Assembly (NCBI GenBank): GCA_021805805.1
Contig: JAJZEB010000002.1
Span: forward strand, 19,902 to 83,901
Source: Pseudomonadota bacterium
Lineage (GTDB): Bacteria; Pseudomonadota; Gammaproteobacteria; Burkholderiales; Burkholderiaceae_C
Direction of reading: 5' to 3'
DNA length: 64,000 nucleotides
Part shown: piece after piece, positions 21,442 through 30,746 of the stretch
How the letters are laid out: each line of letters starts with the position of its first letter
Position numbering within the stretch: position 1 is the first letter of the stretch
Translations under genes and position numbers: made by a program
Notes under the pieces: generated by a model
The model's database searches: none
What the model was told of the DNA's origin: nothing
Seen by the model: only the letters and a program-made list of their open reading frames with translations

Positions 21442-22935
21442 ATGGCTGGGAAATTCAAGATCGCGGCTTGGATCGGTGTCGGCGTGCTCACCGGCGCTCT
21501 GGCCACGCTGCAGCTGCAGGCCGTTGCGCACAACGCGCAGACTTCGCTTCCGCTGGACGAACTGCAGCAGTTCGCAGCGGTCTATGGCCTGATCAAGGCC
21601 GACTACTTCGAGCCGGTCGCGGGCAAGAAACTGGTCCATGACGCGATCAACGGCATGGTCAACAGCCTCGACCCCCATTCCGAATACCTGGACGCGAAGG
21701 ACTACAAGGAGTTCCGCGAAAGCACCAGCGGCCAGTTCGTCGGCGTGGGAATCGAGATCACTGCCGAAGACGGCCTGATCAAGGTCGTCTCGCCGATCGA
21801 AGGCTCGCCGGCGGCGCATGCCGGAATCGAGGCCGGGGACCTGATCACGGCCATCGACAACGTTCCGGTCAAGGGCATGACTCTGGACCAGGCGGTCAAG
21901 CGCATGCGCGGCAAACCCGGAACCCAGGTCACTTTGACGGTGCTGCGCAAGAGCCAGGGACGCACGCTGAACATCACCGTGACGCGCGCCGAGATCCACG
22001 TGCGCAGCGTGCGCGGCAAAGTCGTCTCGCCCGGCTACGCGTGGGTGCGAATCAGCCAGTTCCAGTCCGACACCCTGCCCGATTTCGTCAACGAGGTCGA
22101 CGCCCTGTACAAGCACGACCCCAAGCTCAAGGGCATCGTGCTGGATTTGCGCAACAACCCGGGTGGTCTGCTCGAAAGCGCGGTCGGCGTCGCGTCGGTG
22201 TTCCTGCCCGCGGACGCGGTCATCGTGTCGACGCGAGGCCAGATCCCGGAAGCCAACGTGAGCTACCGCAACACGCCCAGCGACTATTCTCGCGAACCCG
22301 GAGTCAATCCGCTGCAATCGCTGCCCGACGGAATCAAGAAAGTTCCGCTGGTCGTGCTCGTCAACGGCGGCTCGGCATCGGCCTCGGAAATCGTCACCGG
22401 TGCGCTGCAGGATTACGGCCGCGCGAAAATCATGGGCACCCCGACCTTCGGCAAGGGATCGGTGCAGACCGTGCTGCCGCTCGGTCCGGACACGGCGCTG
22501 AAGCTGACCACCGCGCGCTACTACACGCCCAACGGCGAGTCGATCCAGGCCAAGGGAATCACGCCGAACTTCATCGTCGACCCGCTTCCCAGCGGCGATC
22601 CGTACGCGGCGCTGCGCATGCGCGAAGCCGACTACAGCAATCAGATCGGCACCGGAGGCCCGGCGTCGGCCGCGGCCAGCGCCGCAGCGGCGCAGCGCGA
22701 AGCGCGCGAAACCGCGGCGCGCCGGGAACTTGAATTGCAGATCGAGAAGGATCCGAACAAGTTCCCGAAGCTGCCTCAGTACGGTTCGAAGGAAGACTGG
22801 CAGTTGCAACAGGCTTTGAACGAGCTGCAAGGTAAACCCGTCGTCACCGCAAAGGTGCCGCCCAAGCCTGCGGCGTCGCAGCCGGCCGCGCCGCACGCAC
22901 CCGCGGCCAAGCCGGCTTCGACACCGAAGCGGTGA
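21442..22935 (+). CDS. S41 family C-terminal processing peptidase (PDZ domain)
   Basis: VHDAINGMVNSLDPHSEYLD...PDZ...VLDLRNNPGGLLESAVGVASVFLP...VNGGSASASEIVTGALQDYGRAKIMG. Confidence 0.93.
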   Translation: MAGKFKIAAWIGVGVLTGALATLQLQAVAHNAQTSLPLDELQQFAAVYGLIKADYFEPVAGKKLVHDAINGMVNSLDPHSEYLDAKDYKEFRESTSGQFVGVGIEITAEDGLIKVVSPIEGSPAAHAGIEAGDLITAIDNVPVKGMTLDQAVKRMRGKPGTQVTLTVLRKSQGRTLNITVTRAEIHVRSVRGKVVSPGYAWVRISQFQSDTLPDFVNEVDALYKHDPKLKGIVLDLRNNPGGLLESAVGVASVFLPADAVIVSTRGQIPEANVSYRNTPSDYSREPGVNPLQSLPDGIKKVPLVVLVNGGSASASEIVTGALQDYGRAKIMGTPTFGKGSVQTVLPLGPDTALKLTTARYYTPNGESIQAKGITPNFIVDPLPSGDPYAALRMREADYSNQIGTGGPASAAASAAAAQREARETAARRELELQIEKDPNKFPKLPQYGSKEDWQLQQALNELQGKPVVTAKVPPKPAASQPAAPHAPAAKPASTPKR

Positions 22936-23702
22936 ACGACGACGAGCTGCTGCGCTACTCGCGCCACATCCTGCTCGACGCCATCGGCATCGAAGGCCAG
23001 CAGCGCATCGTCGATGCACGCGCGCTCATCGTCGGCGCCGGCGGGCTGGGCTCGCCGGTGGCGCTGTACCTGGCCGGCGCCGGAGTCGGCCACATCACCC
23101 TGATCGACGACGACACCGTCGACCTGACCAACCTGCAGCGCCAGATCGCGCACACCGAGGCGCGCGTGGGTCAGCCGAAAGTCGAATCGGCGCGGGCCGC
23201 GATGCTGGCGCTGAACCCACGGCTGCGGGTCGACGCCATCGCGCGCCGCGCCGACGACGCACTGCTCGACGCCGCGCTCGCGCGTTGCGACGTGGCGCTG
23301 GACTGCAGCGACAATTTCGCCACCCGCCAGGCGCTGAACCGCGCCTGCGTCGCGCACCACGTGCCGCTGGTCAGCGGCGCTGCGATCCGCGGCGATGGTC
23401 AGGTCGCGGTGTTCGACAGCCGGCCACGCGCAGATGGCAGCCGCGGGCCCTGCTACGCCTGCCTGTTCCCGCCGCACGCGGCGGTCGAAGAGGTGCGCTG
23501 CGCGCTGATGGGCGTGCTCGCGCCGCTGGTCGGGATCGTCGGCAGCATGCAGGCAGCCGAAGCGCTGAAGCTGCTCGCCGGCGCCGGGCGCAGTCTGGCC
23601 GGCCGTCTGCTGCTGATCGACGCCTTCGACATGGAACTGCGCACCATCACGCTGGCGCGCGACCCGGCGTGCCCGGTCTGCGGCGTGCCGGCGGCGGCCT
23701 GA
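22932..23702 (+). CDS. moeB: HesA/MoeB/ThiF family adenylyltransferase
   Basis: RYSRHILLDAIGIEGQQRIVDARALIVGAGGLGSPVALYLAGAGVG...IDDDTVDLTNLQRQIAHTEARVGQPK; GTGA overlap with upstream peptidase. Confidence 0.88.
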   Translation: MNDDELLRYSRHILLDAIGIEGQQRIVDARALIVGAGGLGSPVALYLAGAGVGHITLIDDDTVDLTNLQRQIAHTEARVGQPKVESARAAMLALNPRLRVDAIARRADDALLDAALARCDVALDCSDNFATRQALNRACVAHHVPLVSGAAIRGDGQVAVFDSRPRADGSRGPCYACLFPPHAAVEEVRCALMGVLAPLVGIVGSMQAAEALKLLAGAGRSLAGRLLLIDAFDMELRTITLARDPACPVCGVPAAA

Positions 23703-23716
23703 GGCCGGCGCGCCGG

Positions 23717-24493
23717 TCAGACCTCGCGCGTCATGCGCCCGGCGATCCAGGTCACCAGGCGCCGCGGCGCCCAGCGCCCGGCGCGCACCATCATCCGGTT
23801 GCCCCAGCCGGCGATCACCACCCGCCTGCCGCGCAGCATGCCGGCGACTCCGGCGCGCGCCACGCCGCGCGCGTCGGCCAGACCACCGCGCAGCATCGCG
23901 GCGCGCTCGGCCGCGGCACGCGCGACGAAGCCGGTGCGCGTCGGCCCCGGACACAGCGCGGTGACCGTGACCCCGCGGCGGCGCAACTCGGCATCGAGCG
24001 CTTCGCTCAGCGACAACACATACGCCTTGCTGGCGAAATACGCCGCCATGCCGGGACCGGGCTGGAACGCCGCGGTGCTGGCCACGTTGAGGATCCGCGC
24101 CCGCCCGAGCCCCAGCATGCCCGGGAGCAGCTGGCGGGTCAGCCGGGTCAGCGCCACCATGTTGAGTTCGAGCATGGCCTGCACGCGATCGGCGTCGGCC
24201 TCGGCGAACGGACCGTAGACGCCGATTCCGGCGTTGTTGACCAGCACTTCGGGGACCACGCTGGCTTCGTGCAGCGCGCGCGCCAGCGCGTCGGCGCCGC
24301 CGGGCGCGCCCAGATCGAGCGCGCAGACCACGCAGCGCACCTCGTGCGCGGCACGCAGATCGGCGGCCAGCGCCTCGAGCGCGTCGCGGCTGCGCGCGCT
24401 CAATGCCAGCGCGTAGCCGCGGCGCGCGAGTTCGCGCGCGATTTCCAGGCCGATTCCGCCCGACGCTCCGGTGACCACTGCCCAACGGTCCAT
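23717..24493 (-). CDS. Short-chain dehydrogenase/reductase
   Basis: WAVVTGASGGIGLEIARELARRGYALAL...NNAGIG...YFASKAYV. Confidence 0.92.
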   Translation of the reverse strand: MDRWAVVTGASGGIGLEIARELARRGYALALSARSRDALEALAADLRAAHEVRCVVCALDLGAPGGADALARALHEASVVPEVLVNNAGIGVYGPFAEADADRVQAMLELNMVALTRLTRQLLPGMLGLGRARILNVASTAAFQPGPGMAAYFASKAYVLSLSEALDAELRRRGVTVTALCPGPTRTGFVARAAAERAAMLRGGLADARGVARAGVAGMLRGRRVVIAGWGNRMMVRAGRWAPRRLVTWIAGRMTREV

Positions 24494-24510
24494 CGTTTCC
24501 CCTTTCACGG

Positions 24511-25467
24511 TCAGGATAGCAAGCTCGCAGTGAATCCGTCGGCAAACTGTTCGCGCAGGTGCTCGATCAACAGGTGCACGGCGCGCGGAGTTCCGGGAGT
24601 CCACGGCCGGATGGCGTAGACGGCGTCGCCGAAGAATCCGACCGGGTTCCACTCGGGCAGCAGCCTGCGCAGCGCGGCGTGCGCGCTGCGCCCGGAGACG
24701 CTGAAGTCGGGCAGCAGCGCGATGCCCAGGCCGCCGAGCACGGCCTCGCGCAGCACCTCGCTGGTGTTCGCACGCAGCGCGCCGCGCACCGTCACACGCA
24801 CGCGCTGCGCCTCGGCGCCTGCGCACGCGCGCTCGAAATGCCACACCGCGGCGCCGGCGCGCAGGTACGCCAGGCAGTCGTGCGCGGCCAGCTCCTGCGG
24901 TGCGCGCGGAACTCCGCGGCGCCGCAGATAGGCGGCCGATGCGACGAGCAGCGCGCGGCTGGCGCACAGCTTCCACGCCACGTGGCTTTCGGGCGGCGCG
25001 GCGACATGCCGCACCGCCAGATCGAAACCCTCGTGCGCCAGGTTGACCAGCCGGTCCGACAGCTCGAGTTCGACGCGGATCTCCGGGTAACGCCGCAGGA
25101 AGCCGACCAGCGCCGGTGCGAGGTGCTGGCGGCCCAGCGCCACCGGCGCGCTGACGCGCACCAGCCCGCGAGGCGCTCCGGCCATGTCGTGCAGCGCGGC
25201 CACGCTGTGCGCGATCTGCGCGAACGCCGCCGAGGTGTCGTCGACCAGCTGCTGCCCGGCCTCGGTCAGCCGCAGCGCCCGTGTGGTGCGGCGCACCAAA
25301 GGCAGCCCGATGCGCCGCTCCAGCGCGGCGAGCTGCTGGCTGACCGCGGCCTTCGACACCCCCAGGCGCTGCGCAGCAGCGCTGAGACTGCCTGCGGCAG
25401 CGATCGCGCCGAGCCAGTGCACCTGCTGCCACAGCAGGTCGTCGCGGGGAGGAAGGTCGGCGTGCAT
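24511..25467 (-). CDS. LysR family transcriptional regulator
   Basis: HTH GSLSAAAQRLGVSKAAVSQQLAALERRIGLPLVRRTTRALRLTEAG; divergent from the aldehyde dehydrogenase gene; ORF open to 25557. Confidence 0.93.
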   Translation of the reverse strand: MHADLPPRDDLLWQQVHWLGAIAAAGSLSAAAQRLGVSKAAVSQQLAALERRIGLPLVRRTTRALRLTEAGQQLVDDTSAAFAQIAHSVAALHDMAGAPRGLVRVSAPVALGRQHLAPALVGFLRRYPEIRVELELSDRLVNLAHEGFDLAVRHVAAPPESHVAWKLCASRALLVASAAYLRRRGVPRAPQELAAHDCLAYLRAGAAVWHFERACAGAEAQRVRVTVRGALRANTSEVLREAVLGGLGIALLPDFSVSGRSAHAALRRLLPEWNPVGFFGDAVYAIRPWTPGTPRAVHLLIEHLREQFADGFTASLLS

Positions 25468-25500
25468 CGCGCTTTCGCAGGGCTTGGTCAGTTCCCGATT

Positions 25501-25551
25501 GTTCATAAAACTGAACGATGTTGCCAGCCATGCGCGCTGTTCAGCGAACAG
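25501..25551. promoter_or_regulatory. Two inverted repeats in the LysR/aldehyde dehydrogenase intergenic region, candidate operator
   Basis: GTTCA-taaaac-TGAAC (25501-25516) and CTGTTC-agc-GAACAG (25537-25551). Confidence 0.55.
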
Positions 25552-25601
25552 ATCCAAGCCTAGACTCGTCGAATCACGCGATTTTCCGCAGGAGTTCCCG
25601 A

Positions 25602-27116
25602 ATGAATGCCGCAGCCATCCCGAGCACCACGGTCGGCCACCACATCGGCGGCCGCGCCACCGCCGGCCACGGCACCCGCCGCCAGCCGGTCTACAACCCG
25701 GCCACCGGCGAGGTCGCGCGCGAGGTGCTGCTGGCCGACGCGGCCGATGTCGACGCCGCGGTGGCCGCCGCGGCTGCCGCGTTCCCGGCCTGGGCGCAGA
25801 CGGCGCCGCTGCGCCGGGCGCGCGTGATGTTCCGCTTCCTGGAGCTGATGAACCGCCACCGCGACGACCTGGCGAGGCTGATCACCGCCGAGCACGGCAA
25901 GGTGTTCAGCGACGCGCAGGGCGAGGTCACGCGCGGCATCGAGATCGTCGAGTTCGCCTGCGGCATCCCGCAACTGCTCAAGGGCGACTACACCGAGCAG
26001 GTCTCCACCGGAATCGACAACTGGACCATGCGCCAGCCGCTGGGGGTCGTGGCCGGGGTGACGCCGTTCAACTTCCCGTGCATGGTGCCGTGCTGGATGT
26101 TCCCGGTGGCGATCGCCGCCGGCAACACCTTCGTGCTCAAGCCCAGCCCGCTGGATCCGTCGGCCAGCCTGCTGATGGCCGAACTGCTGCGCGAGGCCGG
26201 GCTGCCCGACGGCGTGTTCAACGTCGTGCAGGGAGACAAGGACGCGGTCGACGCGCTGCTCGTCCACCCGGAAGTCAAGGCCGTCAGCTTCGTCGGCTCC
26301 ACGCCGGTGGCGCACCACATCGCGCAGGAAGCGGCTCGCCACGGCAAGCGGGTGCAGGCGCTGGGCGGGGCGAAGAACCACATGGTGGTGATGCCCGACG
26401 CCGACCTGGAGCAGGCGGTCGACGCGCTGATCGGCAGCGCCTTCGGCTCGGCCGGCGAGCGCTGCATGGCGATTTCGGTCGCCGTGCTGGTCGGCGACGT
26501 CGCCGAGCAGCTGATGCCGCGGCTGGTCGAGCGCACCCGCGCGCTGAAGGTCGCCGACGGCCTGCAGGCCGACGCCGAAATGGGCCCGATCGTCACCGCC
26601 GCGGCGCGCGCGCGCATCGCCGGCTACATCGACGCCGGGGTGCGCGAAGGCGCCCAGCTGCTGGTCGACGGCCGCGACCTGCGCGTGCCGGGCCGCGACG
26701 GCGGCTTCTGGCTCGGCGGCAGCCTGTTCGACCACGTGCGCGCCGACATGAGCATCTACCGCGACGAAATCTTCGGCCCGGTGCTCGGCTGCGTGCGCGT
26801 GCCCGACTTCGCCGCCGCGCTGCAGCTGGTCAACGACCACGCCTACGGCAACGGCACCGCCTGCTTCACCCGCGACGGCCATGTCGCGCGCGAGTTCGCG
26901 CGCCGCGTGCAGGCCGGCATGGTCGGCATCAACGTGCCGATCCCGGTGCCGATGGCCTGGCACGGCTTCGGCGGCTGGAAGGCCAGCCTGTTCGGCGACA
27001 TGCACGCCTACGGCACCGAGGGGGTGCGCTTCTACACGCGGCAGAAGAGCGTGATGCAGCGCTGGCCCGAGAGCACGCCCAAGGGGGCCGAGTTCGCCAT
27101 GCCGACGGCGAAGTGA
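25602..27116 (+). CDS. mmsA: CoA-acylating methylmalonate-semialdehyde dehydrogenase family protein
   Basis: [42 protein letters not shown]...[18 protein letters not shown]...RDEIFGPVL. Confidence 0.85.
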   Translation: MNAAAIPSTTVGHHIGGRATAGHGTRRQPVYNPATGEVAREVLLADAADVDAAVAAAAAAFPAWAQTAPLRRARVMFRFLELMNRHRDDLARLITAEHGKVFSDAQGEVTRGIEIVEFACGIPQLLKGDYTEQVSTGIDNWTMRQPLGVVAGVTPFNFPCMVPCWMFPVAIAAGNTFVLKPSPLDPSASLLMAELLREAGLPDGVFNVVQGDKDAVDALLVHPEVKAVSFVGSTPVAHHIAQEAARHGKRVQALGGAKNHMVVMPDADLEQAVDALIGSAFGSAGERCMAISVAVLVGDVAEQLMPRLVERTRALKVADGLQADAEMGPIVTAAARARIAGYIDAGVREGAQLLVDGRDLRVPGRDGGFWLGGSLFDHVRADMSIYRDEIFGPVLGCVRVPDFAAALQLVNDHAYGNGTACFTRDGHVAREFARRVQAGMVGINVPIPVPMAWHGFGGWKASLFGDMHAYGTEGVRFYTRQKSVMQRWPESTPKGAEFAMPTAK

Positions 27117-27118
27117 CC

Positions 27119-28783
27119 ATGACCACCGAGCAGCCGGAGTTCGACACCATCATCGTCGGCGCCGGCACCGCCGGCAGCCTGCTGGCCAACCGCCTCAGCG
27201 CCGACCCGACGCGCCGGGTGCTGCTGCTCGAGGCCGGCGGGCGCGACGACTACCACTGGATCCACATCCCGGTCGGCTACCTGTACTGCATCGGCAATCC
27301 GCGCACCGACTGGATGTTCCAGACCGAGCCCGATCCCGGGCTCAACGGCCGTACCCTGCGCTACCCGCGCGGCAAGGTGCTGGGCGGCTGCAGCAGCATC
27401 AACGGCATGATCTACATGCGCGGCCAGGCGCGCGACTACGAGGCCTGGGCCGACGCCACCGGCGACGACGCCTGGCGCTGGGACGCCTGCCTGGCCGACT
27501 TCAAGGCGCACGAGAACCACTGGCGCGGCGACCACGGCGCCGACGCGGCGTTCGCCGCGCTGCACGGCCACGGCGGCGAGTGGCGCATCGAGCGCCAGCG
27601 GCTGCGCTGGGACATCCTCGACGCCTTCGCGCAGGCCGCGCAGCAGGCCGGCATCGCCGCCACCGACGACTTCAACCGCGGCAGCAACGAGGGCGTGAGC
27701 TATTTCGAGGTCAACCAGCGCCGCGGCTGGCGCTGGAACACGGCCAAGGCCTTCCTGCGCCCGGTGCTGGGGCGGCCGAATCTGACGCTGTGGACCGGCG
27801 CGCAGGTGGCGCGGCTGCTGTTCGACAGCGACGCCGACGGCGCGCAGCGCTGCAGCGGCGTCGAACTGCTGAAGGACGGCGCGCTGCTGCGCGTGGCCGC
27901 GGCGCGCGAGGTGGTGCTGGCCGCCGGCGCGATCGGCTCGCCGCAGATCCTGCAGCTGTCCGGAGTCGGGCCGCACGCGCTGCTGCAGCGCCACGGAATC
28001 GCCACCCGCGTCGATCTGGCCGGTGTCGGCGCCAACCTGCAGGACCACCTGCAGATCCGCGCCGTGTTCCAGGTCCGCGGCACGCGCACCCTGAACACCC
28101 TGGCCGCCAGCACCTGGGGCAAGGCGCGCATCGGGCTGCAATACGCCCTCAACCGCAGCGGGCCGATGAGCATGGCGCCGAGCCAGCTCGGCGTGTTCAC
28201 CCGCAGCAGCCCGGCCTACGCGCACCCCAACGTGCAGTTCCATGTCCAGCCGCTGAGCCTGGACGCCTTCGGCGAGCCGCTGCACCGCTTCGACGCCTTC
28301 ACCGCCAGTGTCTGCAACCTGAACCCGGGCAGCCGAGGCAGCGTGACGCTGCGCAGCGCGGACTTCCGCGCCGCGCCGGCGATCGCGCCGAACTATCTGG
28401 CCACCGACGAAGACCGCCAGGTCGCCGCCGACAGCCTGCGGCTGGCGCGGCACATCGTGCAGCAGCCGGCGCTGGCGAGCTTCGCGCCGCAGGAGGTCAA
28501 GCCCGGCGCGCAGTGGACCAGCGACGCCGACCTGGCGCGACTGGCCGGCGACATCGCCACCACCATCTTCCACCCTGCCGGAACCACCGCGATGGGCCGC
28601 GCCGACGATCCGCGCGCCGTGGTCGACAGCCACCTGCGCGTGCTCGACGGCCGCGGCGGCTGCCTGCGCGGGCTGCGCGTGGTCGACGCCGGCGTGATGC
28701 CGACCATCCCCAGCGGCAACATCAACAGCCCGACGCTGATGATCGCGGAAAAAGCCGCGCGCTGGATCGCTGCCGGCACTTGA
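27119..28783 (+). CDS. GMC family FAD-dependent oxidoreductase (choline/alcohol dehydrogenase-like)
   Basis: FDTIIVGAGTAGSLLANRLS...YPRGKVLGGCSSINGMIYMRGQARDY...GAIGSPQILQLSGVGP...HPAGTTAMG. Confidence 0.93.
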   Translation: MTTEQPEFDTIIVGAGTAGSLLANRLSADPTRRVLLLEAGGRDDYHWIHIPVGYLYCIGNPRTDWMFQTEPDPGLNGRTLRYPRGKVLGGCSSINGMIYMRGQARDYEAWADATGDDAWRWDACLADFKAHENHWRGDHGADAAFAALHGHGGEWRIERQRLRWDILDAFAQAAQQAGIAATDDFNRGSNEGVSYFEVNQRRGWRWNTAKAFLRPVLGRPNLTLWTGAQVARLLFDSDADGAQRCSGVELLKDGALLRVAAAREVVLAAGAIGSPQILQLSGVGPHALLQRHGIATRVDLAGVGANLQDHLQIRAVFQVRGTRTLNTLAASTWGKARIGLQYALNRSGPMSMAPSQLGVFTRSSPAYAHPNVQFHVQPLSLDAFGEPLHRFDAFTASVCNLNPGSRGSVTLRSADFRAAPAIAPNYLATDEDRQVAADSLRLARHIVQQPALASFAPQEVKPGAQWTSDADLARLAGDIATTIFHPAGTTAMGRADDPRAVVDSHLRVLDGRGGCLRGLRVVDAGVMPTIPSGNINSPTLMIAEKAARWIAAGT

Positions 28784-28869
28784 GCCAGCGCAGCGCAGCG
28801 CACGCATGGCACGCGCGGCGCCGTGCCGTGCCGCTAGACTGCCGGGAGCCTCGCTCAGCTTCCCGACCG

Positions 28870-29805
28870 ATGTTCCAGCCCCTCGACGACACCGAAAACC
28901 CGCAGCACACCCCCGCCGAACGATCCGCGGCGGCGCGACGCAGCACCTGGGTCAGCGTCGCCGTCAACCTGGGGCTGAGCATCACCCAGGTCGTGGTCGG
29001 CGTGCTGGCGCGCTCGCAGGGCCTGATCGCCGACGGCATCCATTCGCTGTCCGACCTGGTCGCCGATTTCATCGTGCTGCTGGCCAGCCGCCACGCCGCC
29101 AAGGACGCCGACGCCGACCATCCGTACGGCCACCAGCGCTTCGAGACCGGGGCCTCGCTGGCGCTGGGCGTGCTGCTGCTGGCGGTCGGCGCCGGAATGC
29201 TGGTGGCGGCGCTGCGCAAGCTCGAGGACCCGGCCTCGATCCCGCACGTCCATGTCGTCGCGCTGTGGGTCGCCGCAGCCGCGCTGCTGGCCAAGGAAGG
29301 GCTGTTCCGCTACATGCTGGCGGTGGCCAAGCGGGTCAAGTCGAGCATGCTGGTGGCCAACGCCTGGCACGCCCGCTCCGATGCGGCGTCGTCGCTGGTG
29401 GTCGGCGTCGGCGTCGTCGGCAACCTGCTCGGCTGGCCGCTGCTGGATCCGATCGCGGCGCTGATCGTCGGTGCCATGGTGGCGAAAATGGGCTGGGAGT
29501 TCGGTTGGGACGCGCTGCACGACCTGATGGACCGCGCAGTCGACGACGCCGAGGTGGAGTCGATCCGCACGACCCTGGCGGCCACGCCCGGCGCGCGCGG
29601 CGTGCACGACGTGCGCACGCGCAAAATGGGCGACATGATCGTCGTCGACGCCCACCTCGAAGTCGATGCGGGCCTGAGCGTCGAGGCCGGCCACGACATC
29701 GCGGTCGTGGCGCGCACGCAGGTCATGCAGCGCCACCGAGTGCTCGACGTGATGATCCACGTCGACCCGTGGCGCCGCCCCGACCTCGACCACGCCGCGC
29801 GCTGA
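28870..29805 (+). CDS. Cation diffusion facilitator family transporter
   Basis: LIADGIHSLSDLVADFIVLLASRHAAKDADADHPYGHQRFETGASLALG...ANAWHARSDAASSLVV. Confidence 0.93.
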   Translation: MFQPLDDTENPQHTPAERSAAARRSTWVSVAVNLGLSITQVVVGVLARSQGLIADGIHSLSDLVADFIVLLASRHAAKDADADHPYGHQRFETGASLALGVLLLAVGAGMLVAALRKLEDPASIPHVHVVALWVAAAALLAKEGLFRYMLAVAKRVKSSMLVANAWHARSDAASSLVVGVGVVGNLLGWPLLDPIAALIVGAMVAKMGWEFGWDALHDLMDRAVDDAEVESIRTTLAATPGARGVHDVRTRKMGDMIVVDAHLEVDAGLSVEAGHDIAVVARTQVMQRHRVLDVMIHVDPWRRPDLDHAAR

Positions 29806-29812
29806 CGCGCGG

Positions 29813-30715
29813 CTACAGCGCCTGCGCGGCGTAGCGCACGCGCAGGGTGTGCAGGTCGCCAGGCTGCAGCTCGACGGTGTTGTCGGCAGCATTCGCAGAC
29901 TCCACGCACAGCATCCGCCGCCAGCCGTCGTCGCCCAGATCGCCCATCGCCTGCGCGCGCTGCTGCCACGGGTTCCACACCACGGTGCTGCGCGACCCGC
30001 TTTTGTCGATGACGATGCGCCGCAGCAGCTGCGGGTCGACGATCGTGCAGCTGGTCTCGGTGTCGACGTAGATACGGTCGGTCTCGGCCGTGAAGCGCAC
30101 CGGCCCTTGTTGCTGCGCCGCGGCGAAACCCTGCGTCTTGTCGAGGTAGCGACAGCCGTCGAGGCCGAGCACCTCGACCTCGGCGATGTCGCCGACCGTG
30201 AAATACGCGTGCAGCGCCTCGCCGATGCGCACCGCGGCATCGCCGGCGTTCAGCGTGGTCAGCTCCAGCACCAGCGCGTCGCCGACCTCGATGTACAGCT
30301 CCAGCGGGGTGTCGTGCGGCCACATCAGCCGGGTTGCGTCGTCGGCGCAAAGCCGCAGCGTCAACTGCGCGACGCCGTCGGCCACGCCGCTGTCGACCAC
30401 TTCCCACGGCACCGTGCGCGCGAAACCGTGCGCCGGCAACGCGCCGTCTGCCGGGTGCGCGCCGAACCACGGCCAGCACACCGGCACGCCGCCGCGGATC
30501 GAGCGCCCGCGCGCATGCCGTGCCTGCGGCGACAGCCACAGCAGCGGATGCGCCTGGGCGCGCGGCTGGAAGCGGGTCAGGTGCGCGCCTTGCAGGCACA
30601 GGCTGGCGCTGCCGTCGGCGCCGTCGAGGTCGATCCACGGCAGCCCGCCAGGGCCCGTACGGAACGCGACATGGCCGTCGATCGCGAAGGCCTGCAGGGA
30701 ATCGAGGGATTGCAT
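29813..30715 (-). CDS. D-hexose-6-phosphate mutarotase (YeaD-like aldose-1-epimerase)
   Basis: RSIRGGVPVCWPWFGAHPADGALPAHGFARTVPWEV...LEVLGLDGCRYLDKTQGF-like C-terminal half. Confidence 0.88.
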   Translation of the reverse strand: MQSLDSLQAFAIDGHVAFRTGPGGLPWIDLDGADGSASLCLQGAHLTRFQPRAQAHPLLWLSPQARHARGRSIRGGVPVCWPWFGAHPADGALPAHGFARTVPWEVVDSGVADGVAQLTLRLCADDATRLMWPHDTPLELYIEVGDALVLELTTLNAGDAAVRIGEALHAYFTVGDIAEVEVLGLDGCRYLDKTQGFAAAQQQGPVRFTAETDRIYVDTETSCTIVDPQLLRRIVIDKSGSRSTVVWNPWQQRAQAMGDLGDDGWRRMLCVESANAADNTVELQPGDLHTLRVRYAAQAL

Positions 30716-30746
30716 CGGATCGGAACTCCCGGAAAGTGGCAATGGG

